The notes beneath the pieces were generated by a model that searched no databases, was not told where the DNA came from, and worked only from the letters and a program-made list of their open reading frames with translations. The position numbers and the translations under genes were made by a program. DNA of 64,000 nt from an uncultured Planctomycetaceae bacterium (GTDB taxonomy: Bacteria > Planctomycetota > Planctomycetia > Pirellulales > Thermoguttaceae), in assembly GCA_946408825.1 (NCBI GenBank), contig CAMJTU010000002.1, positions 124,001 to 188,000 on the forward strand, given 5' to 3'. Shown here piece after piece: positions 1 to 7,688 of the stretch (its first letter is position 1; the number at the start of each line of letters is the position of its first letter).

Positions 1-734
1 TTGACCATCGTAAAAGGCCAGTGCGCGCGGCGAAGCGTGAGCTTCTTCTGAATCTCTTCGTTCTTAATGACGGCGGGATCGCCGACAAGCAGCGGTTTGC
101 CGTCTAACTGGAGGAGCAGTTCGTCGTACTTGCCCGTATTGTAAACCTCTTTCCAGAGCTTCTCCGCCGTCTGATCCGCCGCCGTGTTGATCATGAACGT
201 AATTTGCGGCGTTCGGGCGCCCTCGGAACGCATCTGGAGCATAACGTCGCAGATCGCCTGAACTTCGCGGGGATACGTGACGTTGTTCGTCGTGTCGAAG
301 ACGAGGAAATCGACGCCCGCGTCGACGAGCAACTGCATGTGGCGCCGGATAACCCAAGGGTCGCGGGAAACGTAATATCCGTAAAGCGGCTCGCCCCAGT
401 ACATCATGACGCCTTCGCCCTTGGGCCAAAAGTCGCCTTTGTTACTCTCTATGTCTTTGAGTTCTTCGGGCGGGAGGTTTTTGAGCAGTTTCATGAGGTC
501 GTAAGGACCGTCGGACTGAGGATCTTTCTGCAAGGATTCCGTCAGCCATAAGAAATAGAAAATCCCTACCTTTTTGTCGGGACGGATCTCTCCAGTCTTC
601 TCGGACGATTCGACGGCGCGTCCGAGTCCGTCGACGGCAACCCACGGCGTCCCCGTCGATTGAGCCGAGGCGACGGCGGCGCTCGCGACGAGACCGCAGA
701 CGGCGGCGAGGACGGTCAATAAACAACGTTTCAT
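1..734 (-). CDS. GH71/GH99-like secreted glycoside hydrolase, 3' end cut by window edge
   Basis: Reading the minus strand from an ATG at 734 gives an open frame of 244 codons that runs off the left edge, so only the N-terminal part is visible. It starts with a signal peptide (basic MKR, a hydrophobic stretch, cleavage near ASAQS). The mature part has features of the GH71/GH99-like TIM-barrel proteins common in planctomycetes: KVGIFYFLW near the start, then MMYWGEPLYGYY, and later the strand-like LLVDAGVDFLVFDTTN. A strong Shine-Dalgarno (AAGGAG) lies about 6 bases before the ATG, fixing the start. It is downstream of trxA on the same strand (78-base gap) and may be read through from it. The catalytic residues lie in the missing part or cannot be assigned, so the exact activity (alpha-mannanase or glucanase type) is open. 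Confidence 0.7.
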   Translation of the reverse strand, partial: MKRCLLTVLAAVCGLVASAAVASAQSTGTPWVAVDGLGRAVESSEKTGEIRPDKKVGIFYFLWLTESLQKDPQSDGPYDLMKLLKNLPPEELKDIESNKGDFWPKGEGVMMYWGEPLYGYYVSRDPWVIRRHMQLLVDAGVDFLVFDTTNNVTYPREVQAICDVMLQMRSEGARTPQITFMINTAADQTAEKLWKEVYNTGKYDELLLQLDGKPLLVGDPAVIKNEEIQKKLTLRRAHWPFTMV

Positions 735-812
735 AACGACTCCTTCTTTTGCGGACGCGAGCGCCGCGCGTCGCGTCCAGAGGGGGGAACAACTTTGAAT
801 TAGACTATTCGA

Positions 813-1136
813 TCAGAGGTTCGCGTCGATGAGTTCTTGAAGCTTCGATTGCTTCTGAACCCCGGTAAGACGCGCGACGATCTCTTTGTTCTTAAAGAGA
901 ATAATCGTCGGAACGGCGGAAATGTTGAGACTCGCCGCCAGTTCCATGTTTTCAAAGACGTTGCACTTCATGACGACCGCTTTGCCTTCGTTCTCCTTCG
1001 CAAGGAGCGCGACGACGGGTGCGAGGAGCCTACATGGACCGCACGTCGGCGACCAGAAGTCGACGAGAACGGGACGCGTTTCGTCCGCGACAAGGGTCTT
1101 GAATTGATCTTGGGTGAGTTCGATGATTTCGCTCAT
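813..1136 (-). CDS. trxA: thioredoxin
   Basis: A 107-residue thioredoxin, the normal size for TrxA. It is a cytoplasmic disulfide reductase that donates electrons through a CxxC pair. The active site is visible as DFWSPTCGPC, with Cys32 and Cys35; Thr31 replaces the usual Trp just before the first Cys. The cis-proline segment appears as ISAVPTI and the fold ends normally. The ATG at 1136 is preferred over an upstream extension because it has an AAGGAAC ribosome site and starts the conserved MSEIIELT region. There is no signal peptide. EF-G2 lies upstream on the same strand but a terminator at about 1231-1270 separates them, so trxA probably has its own promoter. Confidence 0.93.
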   Translation of the reverse strand: MSEIIELTQDQFKTLVADETRPVLVDFWSPTCGPCRLLAPVVALLAKENEGKAVVMKCNVFENMELAASLNISAVPTIILFKNKEIVARLTGVQKQSKLQELIDANL

Positions 1137-1230
1137 TTTCTTGTTCCTTATAATTCTTTGTTGCGGGAATTTTGACTGCGACAATAAGGATAGCATATCC
1201 GGCGCCGTTTTTAAAGTCGCCCGATCTTAC

Positions 1231-1270
1231 AAAAAAAGCCGTCGAGACTTGCGTTTCGGCGGCTTTTTTC
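1231..1270 (-). terminator. Rho-independent terminator after the EF-G2 gene
   Basis: A GC-rich imperfect hairpin is flanked by A7 on one side and T6 on the other, so on the minus strand the stem is followed by a run of seven T. It sits 34 bases beyond the stop of the EF-G2 gene and could also work in the other direction. Confidence 0.75.
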
Positions 1271-1303
1271 TGGTTCAAAGGGCGAACTGCGGCGCGATAT
1301 GCG

Positions 1304-3403
1304 TCATTCCTCTTCTTCTTTGAGGTCGGCTTTCGCGATGATTTCGCTCTGGATGTTGCCCGGAACGACGTCGTAGCGCGCGAATTCGATCGAATAGCTT
1401 CCCTGACCGCCCGTCATACTGGCGAGGGTTCGGCTGTAGGTCGTGATTTCGGAGAAGGGGACTTCCGCCTTAACGGTCTGGAACCCGCCGCCCGCGTCTT
1501 CGACGCCAAGAGGACGACCGCGCCGCGCCGCGACGACGTCGGAGTTGACGTCGCCGACCTTGTCGACGGGAATCGTCACGTCGAGGTTGACGATCGGTTC
1601 GAGGAGCGCCGGACGCGCCTTCGTAAAGGTTTCCTTGAACGCGCCTTTCGCCGCGGTGCGGAACGCCTGTTCGTTAGAGTCGACCGGGTGATATTTTCCG
1701 AAGTGAACTTCAATGCAGAGGTCCTGAACCTGATAACCGGCGATAACGCCGCTTTCCATACGATCAAGGAAACCCTTTTCAATCGCGGGCATGAAGTTCG
1801 ACGGAATCGTGCCGCCGACGACGGTGTCGACGAGCAGGAAGTTGTTCTTCGGGAAATACTTCCAGTCCTTCAAAGACGGGAAACGCCCCTTGTCCGTCGC
1901 GAATTCTTCAGGATCGGTTCCGCTCGGGAACGGATACATGCGGATATGAACTTCGCCGAACTGGCCCGCGCCGCCAGACTGCTTCTTGTGGCGATAGGAA
2001 CCTTCCGCCTTCTGCTGAATCGTTTCGCGATAAGGAATCTTCTGCTCGCGCGTGTCGAGCTCGACCTTGTCGCGGCGCTTCAGGCGTTCCTGAAGAACTT
2101 GCAGATGAAGATCGCTCATGCCCGTGATGACGAGCTGTTTCGTCTGCTCGTTGCGTTCGACCTTGAACGTGGGGTCTTCTTCCGCAAGCTTGCCGAGCGC
2201 GATCGAAACCTTTGCTTCGTCGCCGCGGCTCTTTGGGAACGCGGCGAGTCCGACCATCGGGGTGGGGAACGTGAATTCCGGCATCGCGTAATCGCCGAGC
2301 GTCACGCAGGTGTGGAGTTCGTCCGTCTTCGTAACGGCGACGATCATGCCGGGGGTCGCTTCGTCAATCGGCGTGAGCTCGTTCGCCTGAACCTCGAAGA
2401 GCTGCGCAATTTTGAAACCTTTACGAGAACCGACGAGCGGAACCGTCATGCCGGTCTTGAGCGTTCCAGAGAAGACGCGCAGGTAGTTGATCTTCTGAAC
2501 AAAGGGGTCGACGCGCGTCTTAAAAACCTGCGCGACAACGGGACCTTCCGGATCGGCGACGACGTCGACCGTCTCGCCCTCGGCGTTTGTCGCGGTACGA
2601 GGAAGAACGTTAGCGGGGAGCGCGTAAGCGGCAAGAGCGTCCATGAGTTCTTTGAGACCGACGCCCGTCTTGGCGGAGACGCAGAAAACGGGAATGAGCG
2701 CCTCTTCCTTAACGCCCTTCGCGATGAGCTTAGGCATCTCTTCGTCGGAAGGAAGTTCGCCCTCGAAGTAGCGTTCCATCGCGGCGTCGTCGACAGAAAC
2801 GATCGCTTCGATCAGCGATTCATGGAGCGAGTTAGGATCGACCAGCGCGCCCTCGACGTCTGTCGGCTTAAGAACGTCGACGACGCCCTTGAAGTTGGCG
2901 CCGTGCCCGACGGGAACGTTGAAGAGCGTCGCTTCTTGGCCGAAGACGCCGTGAATGGAGTCCATCAGGGAGTCGAACTCGATATTGTCGCCGTCCATTT
3001 TGGCGATAATGACCATTCTTCCGAGTCCCGCCTTTTTAGCCTCGGCGAAAACGCGGCGCGTGTTGACCTCGATACCCGCAGACGCGTTCACGACGATCGC
3101 GGCGACGTCGGAGGCTCCCATCGCGGAGATCGCGCCGCCGATGAAGTCAGGATAACCGGGGGAGTCGAACACGTCGAAATGTTTGCCCGCCCAGTCGAAA
3201 TTGATGCAGGACGTTTCGATCGTGTACTTGTGCGCTTTCTCTTCATCGTCGAAGTCGCAGATGCTCGTGCCGTCGTCGACGCTCGCCTGACGCTTGACCT
3301 TTCCCGAAGCGTTCAAAAAGGCGTCCGCAAGGGTGGTTTTTCCGGAACCGCCGTGTCCGCACAAAACGATATTTCGAATATTTTCAGGGCTGTACTTCGA
3401 CAT
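1304..3403 (-). CDS. elongation factor G-like GTPase (EF-G2 class)
   Basis: A 699-residue translational GTPase with the full EF-G domain order: G domain (about 1-270), domain II (about 290-375), then domains III-V to the end. The P-loop is GHGGSGKTT (residues 16-24) rather than AHIDAGKTT. The G3 motif is DSPGYPDF (80-87) rather than DTPGHVDF, so the catalytic histidine position is Tyr84. The G4 motif reads AKMD (134-137) where NKxD is usual. The GHxGSGKT and DxPGY features are typical of the EF-G2 paralogue family, known from Thermus and mycobacteria, whose role is less clear than that of canonical EF-G. It is therefore probably not the main translocase; a canonical fusA would be expected elsewhere. 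The ATG at 3403 follows a long leader with a plausible promoter at 3592-3620, and a terminator follows the gene. Confidence 0.88.
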   Translation of the reverse strand: MSKYSPENIRNIVLCGHGGSGKTTLADAFLNASGKVKRQASVDDGTSICDFDDEEKAHKYTIETSCINFDWAGKHFDVFDSPGYPDFIGGAISAMGASDVAAIVVNASAGIEVNTRRVFAEAKKAGLGRMVIIAKMDGDNIEFDSLMDSIHGVFGQEATLFNVPVGHGANFKGVVDVLKPTDVEGALVDPNSLHESLIEAIVSVDDAAMERYFEGELPSDEEMPKLIAKGVKEEALIPVFCVSAKTGVGLKELMDALAAYALPANVLPRTATNAEGETVDVVADPEGPVVAQVFKTRVDPFVQKINYLRVFSGTLKTGMTVPLVGSRKGFKIAQLFEVQANELTPIDEATPGMIVAVTKTDELHTCVTLGDYAMPEFTFPTPMVGLAAFPKSRGDEAKVSIALGKLAEEDPTFKVERNEQTKQLVITGMSDLHLQVLQERLKRRDKVELDTREQKIPYRETIQQKAEGSYRHKKQSGGAGQFGEVHIRMYPFPSGTDPEEFATDKGRFPSLKDWKYFPKNNFLLVDTVVGGTIPSNFMPAIEKGFLDRMESGVIAGYQVQDLCIEVHFGKYHPVDSNEQAFRTAAKGAFKETFTKARPALLEPIVNLDVTIPVDKVGDVNSDVVAARRGRPLGVEDAGGGFQTVKAEVPFSEITTYSRTLASMTGGQGSYSIEFARYDVVPGNIQSEIIAKADLKEEEE

Positions 3404-3824
3404 GTAAATAAATCCTTGTCTCGATAAACGTCGAACGTGAACCGCGCCCGCTCTTGACGGAACGGCGCGTCAGTTCTGAGGGAAAACCTTGCGGTCGGCG
3501 ACTCTTGTCGCTCGTAACGTCGGCGACGCTCGCGACCTGAACGCGTAAATCGCCCAGTCGGCAAGACGTCGCAAAAAGTATGTTCCCGCTAATTATATTC
3601 GGCGTCCCCGTGCCCTACAAGCGCCGCAGATTTTTTTTTCCTCTTAGAACGCGTAGGAATAAATTTCGTGGTCGCTTTTCTAAAAGATCGCGCTAACGCG
3701 CGCCCGCGTCTGTACTCCAGTTTTTTTTCTGGTATATTTCAGGAATGACGTCGCACGCTTGGCGGTTCTGAACCGCGTTTATCGAAGCGTTGCGAATCGC
3801 TTGTGAAACCCGGAGGGCGCCGTA
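3404..3824. other. divergent intergenic region, EF-G2 / M16 peptidase
   Basis: A 421-base gap between divergent genes. It holds the predicted EF-G2 promoter, a long T run near 3631-3640, a second T run at about 3721-3728 and the GGAGG ribosome site of the M16 gene near 3812. No convincing promoter for the plus-strand gene and no small gene were seen. Confidence 0.5.
3592..3620 (-). promoter_or_regulatory. predicted sigma70-type promoter for the EF-G2 gene
   Basis: On the minus strand, TTGTAG (3620-3615) is followed after 17 bases by a perfect TATAAT (3597-3592). It lies about 190 bases before the EF-G2 start codon. Confidence 0.5.
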
Positions 3825-5060
3825 ATGATGAATTTTCAGAAAACGAAACTCGACAACGGACTTGAAATCATCGCCGAGATTAACGATCAGGCGCTTTCAA
3901 CCGCGATGGGTTTTTTTGTTCGAACGGGCGCTCGCGACGAGTCGGACGAGATCGCGGGCGTGAGCCACTTTCTCGAACATATGGCGTTTAAGGGATCGGA
4001 GCGCCGTACCGCCGCGGACGTTAATCGCGAACTTGACGAGCTTGGCGGAGTCTCCAACGCCTTTACGTCGGAAGAGTTAACGGCGTTCTATATCAAAGTT
4101 CTTCCTGAACTTCAGGAACGCGCCGTCGAACTTCTCGCCGATATTCTGCGTCCGGCGCTTCGCCAGACCGATTTCGATACGGAAAAGCAGGTTATTCTCG
4201 AAGAAATTAAGATGTACGAGGATAAGCCGCCCTTCGGAATCGACGAGAAGTGGCGCGAATACTTTTGGCGCGGTCATCCTCTCGCGCGTAGCGTGCTAGG
4301 AACGCGCGAATCTGTCGGCGCGTTGACGGTAGACGCGATGCGCGAATATTACAATAGGCGGTATAGTCCGAACAACGTCGTTTTTGCCGCGTCTGGGAAA
4401 GTCGACGTCGCAAAGCTCGCCGGATGGCTCGAAGCGTCGTGCGGCGAGTGGGAGCAGGGCGACGTTCATAGGGAAGAACGTCGCGCGACGAGCGTTCGTG
4501 AAACCTGCGTTATCCGTCGTGAAAAAACGTCCTTTGAATATATAATCCAAGCGGTCGACGGACCGAGTATGCGCGACGAAGACCGTTATGCCGCCGCGCT
4601 TCTCGCCGTCGTCCTTGGCGACGACGTCGGCAGTCGCTTCTTCTGGGAACTGGTCGACACGGGGCGCGCCGATTCCGCGTCCCTCTTTTGCAACTCCTAC
4701 TCTGATTCAGGATGCTTTATTACTTCGCTGTCGTGTCGTCCTGAAGAAGTTCAAGCCAATTTAAGCGTGATTCGCGACATTCTAGCCGAGGCGAGTCGAG
4801 ACGGCGTGACCGCCGACGAACTGACGCGCGCCCGTAACAAAATTCTTGCCGCGACGGCGATGAGCGAGGAAAGTCCTACCTCGCGCCTTTTCGGAATGGG
4901 CTCGGACTGGCTGGCGACGGGCGTCTATCGTTCGGTGGAGGAAGAACTCGCCATTGTCCGCGACGTTACGTTGGACGACGTCAACGGGATTTTGAAACGC
5001 TATCGTTTTGACAATCCCTTTACAATAGCCGTCGGTACGCTACCGTCGATCGACGGCTAA
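3825..5060 (+). CDS. M16 family zinc metallopeptidase
   Basis: A 411-residue protein of the M16 (pitrilysin / processing peptidase-like) family. The inverted zinc motif HxxEH is present as HFLEH (His48, Glu51, His52), and the third zinc ligand lies in VILEEIKMYED (Glu126/127), at the expected distance of about 75 residues. The length fits a single-chain bacterial M16B peptidase with an N-terminal catalytic half and a C-terminal non-catalytic half. There is no signal peptide, so it is probably cytoplasmic, degrading peptides or processing a substrate. A strong GGAGG site precedes the tandem ATGATG start, so either ATG is possible. The gene is monocistronic and ends at a strong terminator. Confidence 0.92.
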   Translation: MMNFQKTKLDNGLEIIAEINDQALSTAMGFFVRTGARDESDEIAGVSHFLEHMAFKGSERRTAADVNRELDELGGVSNAFTSEELTAFYIKVLPELQERAVELLADILRPALRQTDFDTEKQVILEEIKMYEDKPPFGIDEKWREYFWRGHPLARSVLGTRESVGALTVDAMREYYNRRYSPNNVVFAASGKVDVAKLAGWLEASCGEWEQGDVHREERRATSVRETCVIRREKTSFEYIIQAVDGPSMRDEDRYAAALLAVVLGDDVGSRFFWELVDTGRADSASLFCNSYSDSGCFITSLSCRPEEVQANLSVIRDILAEASRDGVTADELTRARNKILAATAMSEESPTSRLFGMGSDWLATGVYRSVEEELAIVRDVTLDDVNGILKRYRFDNPFTIAVGTLPSIDG

Positions 5061-5092
5061 GCGCGTCTCGAGAGTCGTTCCCCTTAAACGCG

Positions 5093-5132
5093 AAACGGGA
5101 ACGGACGTTTAACTTCGTCCGTTCCCGTTTTC
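5093..5132. terminator. bidirectional terminator between convergent genes
   Basis: A perfect 14-base inverted repeat (5093-5106 and 5117-5130) with a 10-base loop ends in TTTT on the plus side and, read in reverse, in TTT after the stem. It lies between the convergent M16 gene and the secreted acidic protein gene. Confidence 0.9.
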
Positions 5133-5173
5133 TATAACCGTTCGTCAAACTGAGCGTTAATCGCGGTTAGTTT

Positions 5174-6406
5174 TCATTCTTCCTCGTCGAGGTCGAGTTC
5201 TTCATCGTCGTCGCTGCTAGACGCGTCGACGTCAATATCCGCCTGGAAGGCGTCGAAAATGACTTTGCCCTTTTCGACGAGATTTTTGATCGTCGTCTCA
5301 TTTTTGGTCCAAAATTCGCCGTTCATCTTCCAGACGACCTCGGAACCTTCAACGTCGTAGTTGAGGAATAGCGCGACGACGTCTTTCACAGCCGCGACGG
5401 CGGCGTCAAGATCGTCCTTGGAGACAGGACTGTCTTCCATCTGTTCAGTCGCTTTCGCATACCCGAAATCGATGAGTTCGTTGATCTTGTCGCCGAGATC
5501 GGTCTTCATGAGATCGGCATACTTTTTCGCGTCGCCGTCGGAGTTGGCGACAGTTCGGGAAACGGTCTCGAGATTGTCGAGATCGACAACCTGAACGTTG
5601 AACTTAACAAGGTCGGCGCACTTGAGATTCAGGTCGCTCGCAAACTGGATGAAATCCTTGAGCTTATCGCCGACTTCCTCCATGCCTTCTTGGTCTCCGA
5701 GTTCGTCGAGTTGCTCGGAAACTTTTTCAATTTGGCTCGCGGCAAGGCCTTCGTTTTTCGCAGAGAGAGAAACGAACGTGACTACGCCGGAGTCGCCGGC
5801 AAGTTTGAAACCATCGGCAAACTGACTTTTTTCGACCGTGTTGAGCTTCGTGAAGCGCTTTTTGACGTACGCCTTGACCTCGTCGTCGTCCGCGTCGTCA
5901 GGAACGATCAACGTATAGAAGAAGCCGTTGCGAACAAACCGGTACTTCAAAACAGAACCGAGCTGCTGATTGAGATTCTTCATGGCGTTGCGAGCGCCGT
6001 CGAGTTGATCCTTCGTCAGAGATTCCGTAGGAATAGCGAGGTAAGGATAGAGAGTCTCGTCCGGATCGTCAGATTGTTCGACGACGACATAGACATTCTT
6101 AACGCCGGCGTCCTTGAGCGGCTGAACTGCCGTCGCAAAATACCCGGTGATCATGACCTTGGCGAGGGACAGGGATTCTTTAAACTCGTTGGCTTTTTCC
6201 TTGTCTTCGACGAAGTAATCGATTGCAGCGCTTGCGACCTTTTGCGCTTGGGCGGAAAGATTGTCCGCATCGAGCTTGTCGAGATTAATACGACCGACGG
6301 AAACCGTTTCCTTTTGAATTAGAGGGGCGTATTCTTGAGCCTTGGCGGGGGCGAGCGTCGCGAAAGCCGAGACGGCGGCGAGCGCGAGAAGAACGAAACG
6401 TTTCAT
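5174..6406 (-). CDS. secreted acidic protein of unknown function
   Basis: A 410-residue protein starting at the ATG at 6406, chosen because it has a CAGGAG site and begins a clear signal peptide (MKRFVLLALAAVSAFATLAPAKAQ); the upstream extension is not convincing. The mature protein is rich in Asp, Glu, Lys and Val, with alternating helical and strand-like segments (for example NVYVVVEQSDD and GFFYTLIVPDD). It ends in a strongly acidic tail of Asp, Ser and Glu. I do not recognise the family; it resembles exported planctomycete proteins of unknown function and is probably periplasmic or surface-associated. It has its own predicted promoter at 6516-6545 and a terminator, so it is a single-gene unit. 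Confidence 0.75.
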   Translation of the reverse strand: MKRFVLLALAAVSAFATLAPAKAQEYAPLIQKETVSVGRINLDKLDADNLSAQAQKVASAAIDYFVEDKEKANEFKESLSLAKVMITGYFATAVQPLKDAGVKNVYVVVEQSDDPDETLYPYLAIPTESLTKDQLDGARNAMKNLNQQLGSVLKYRFVRNGFFYTLIVPDDADDDEVKAYVKKRFTKLNTVEKSQFADGFKLAGDSGVVTFVSLSAKNEGLAASQIEKVSEQLDELGDQEGMEEVGDKLKDFIQFASDLNLKCADLVKFNVQVVDLDNLETVSRTVANSDGDAKKYADLMKTDLGDKINELIDFGYAKATEQMEDSPVSKDDLDAAVAAVKDVVALFLNYDVEGSEVVWKMNGEFWTKNETTIKNLVEKGKVIFDAFQADIDVDASSSDDDEELDLDEEE

Positions 6407-6780
6407 TATTGGCTCCTGAGGGGGTGAGCGCCTGAGCGCGCTGTCGCGCGCGTTGTAAGATCTGACGCGACAACAAAAATCGCCGCGTCGAGACTCCAAA
6501 GTTACTGTCTTCGTAATTATATTAAAAAAAGAGTTTTTTTGTAAAGGGAGGTTTTTAATAATTGTCACATTTGTATAAATATTTTCACCGTATCTACGTG
6601 GGGACGAAACGCCGCTTATTCTTTTACGAGAGAAATACACGCTAAAAACGAATTGGGACTCGGTTTTTTTCAGAGAAATCGTTATAATGGAGTTCCGTGG
6701 TTGGAAACGCGTTCCGATTTCGGGGATAGAACGTATCGTTTTCAATCCTTTTGTGTCGTCTTTTTAGGGAGAAACGCCGA
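6407..6780. other. AT-rich divergent promoter region
   Basis: A 374-base gap between divergent genes. It contains the minus-strand promoter above and, on the plus strand, a perfect TATAAT at 6683-6688 that could serve the RDD gene, though no good -35 box was found at the right distance. The stretch 6520-6600 is notably AT-rich. Confidence 0.45.
6516..6545 (-). promoter_or_regulatory. predicted promoter of the secreted acidic protein gene
   Basis: On the minus strand TTTACA (6545-6540) is followed after 18 bases by TATAAT (6521-6516), about 110 bases before the ATG at 6406. Confidence 0.5.
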
Positions 6781-7620
6781 ATGTCGATCAGTTCCGTAGA
6801 TTTGGCGACGGAGTCGAAGCGAACCTTCGAGCCTCTTGATACGGTCTATGACGTCGTCGCGCCGGAAAACGTCGCGTTTCAGTATCGACTAGCCGGCCCG
6901 TTCATTCGCGCCGCAGCTTGGATGGCAGATATGACGATCGTCTTTTGTTGGCTCGTTCTGTCGACGGCTTTTGCCGCCTATCTGCTGTTTTCTCTCTCCG
7001 ATCTTCTAGGTACGGATTTTGAAGACGTTTTGGAGACGCTCTTTTTCGTTTTCGCCATTCTCAACGGACTCTTCTGCATTTGGTTTTGGAACGCGACGTT
7101 CGAAGCGTTTTGTCGAGGTCGTACGCCCGGTAAAGCGATCTTCGGACTGCGTTCAATCTCTCTCTCGGGACGTCCGTTGACGGTTGGTCAAGCGCTTCTA
7201 CGTAACATCCTTCGTTACGCCGACTTTATGCTTGGTCCTTTTTTGCTCCTAGTTATGGGTTCAAACAATCGAATGGCGCGGCTCGGCGATCTTGCGGCGG
7301 GAACGCTTGTCGTCAACGAAAGGCTGCAGAAAAAAGCGACTCCGGCGATCGTTTTTAACGAAAATAAGATTTTGACGATCCAATCCCGTATTCCAGATGA
7401 ATTTACAATAACGCCGAGGATTCATAAAGCGCTTTCTCTTTACGTCGCCCGTCGACTTGAGATTTCGCCGCTCCGTCTCTATGAAATCGCCTCGCCGATG
7501 GCGGCGCTTCTTGCGCGCGAGTCGCACTTTCCTTATCGCGTTGATCCTGACGCGTTTCTTTGCGCGCTATGGCAACGAGCAACGGGCGACGTGAAGAAGG
7601 AGCGTTCCGCGGTAAAATAG
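6781..7620 (+). CDS. RDD family membrane protein
   Basis: A 279-residue integral membrane protein starting at the ATG at 6781, which follows an AGGGAGAAA ribosome site. The RDD domain covers roughly residues 35-185. It begins with the RDD-type segment AGPFIRAAAWMADM (Arg, then Asp in the first membrane helix), has a second membrane pair around FFVFAILNGLFCIWFW, and contains GRTPGKAIFGLRSI and the downstream RNILRYADF and RLGDLAAGTLVV motifs of the family. The remaining 90 residues are soluble. RDD proteins are of mostly unknown function; some are linked to ion transport. The start of hflX lies 69 bases after the stop. Confidence 0.85.
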   Translation: MSISSVDLATESKRTFEPLDTVYDVVAPENVAFQYRLAGPFIRAAAWMADMTIVFCWLVLSTAFAAYLLFSLSDLLGTDFEDVLETLFFVFAILNGLFCIWFWNATFEAFCRGRTPGKAIFGLRSISLSGRPLTVGQALLRNILRYADFMLGPFLLLVMGSNNRMARLGDLAAGTLVVNERLQKKATPAIVFNENKILTIQSRIPDEFTITPRIHKALSLYVARRLEISPLRLYEIASPMAALLARESHFPYRVDPDAFLCALWQRATGDVKKERSAVK

Positions 7621-7688
7621 CGTCGTTTCATTCTGCTCTTTCAGTTATCGCTTGCCAAAATGTCGACAGGGGGCCGTTTACAACGAAG

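Noticed and set aside
1172..3427. A 751-codon open frame on the plus strand opposite the EF-G2 gene
   Set aside because: It is an antisense shadow produced by strong codon bias (G/C-rich codon positions); the translation is Arg/Asp/Val-rich with no domain, while the minus strand encodes a complete EF-G2.
6407..6745. N-terminal extension of the secreted acidic protein
   Set aside because: It crosses the predicted promoter and would bury the signal peptide; the ATG at 6406 has a good ribosome site.
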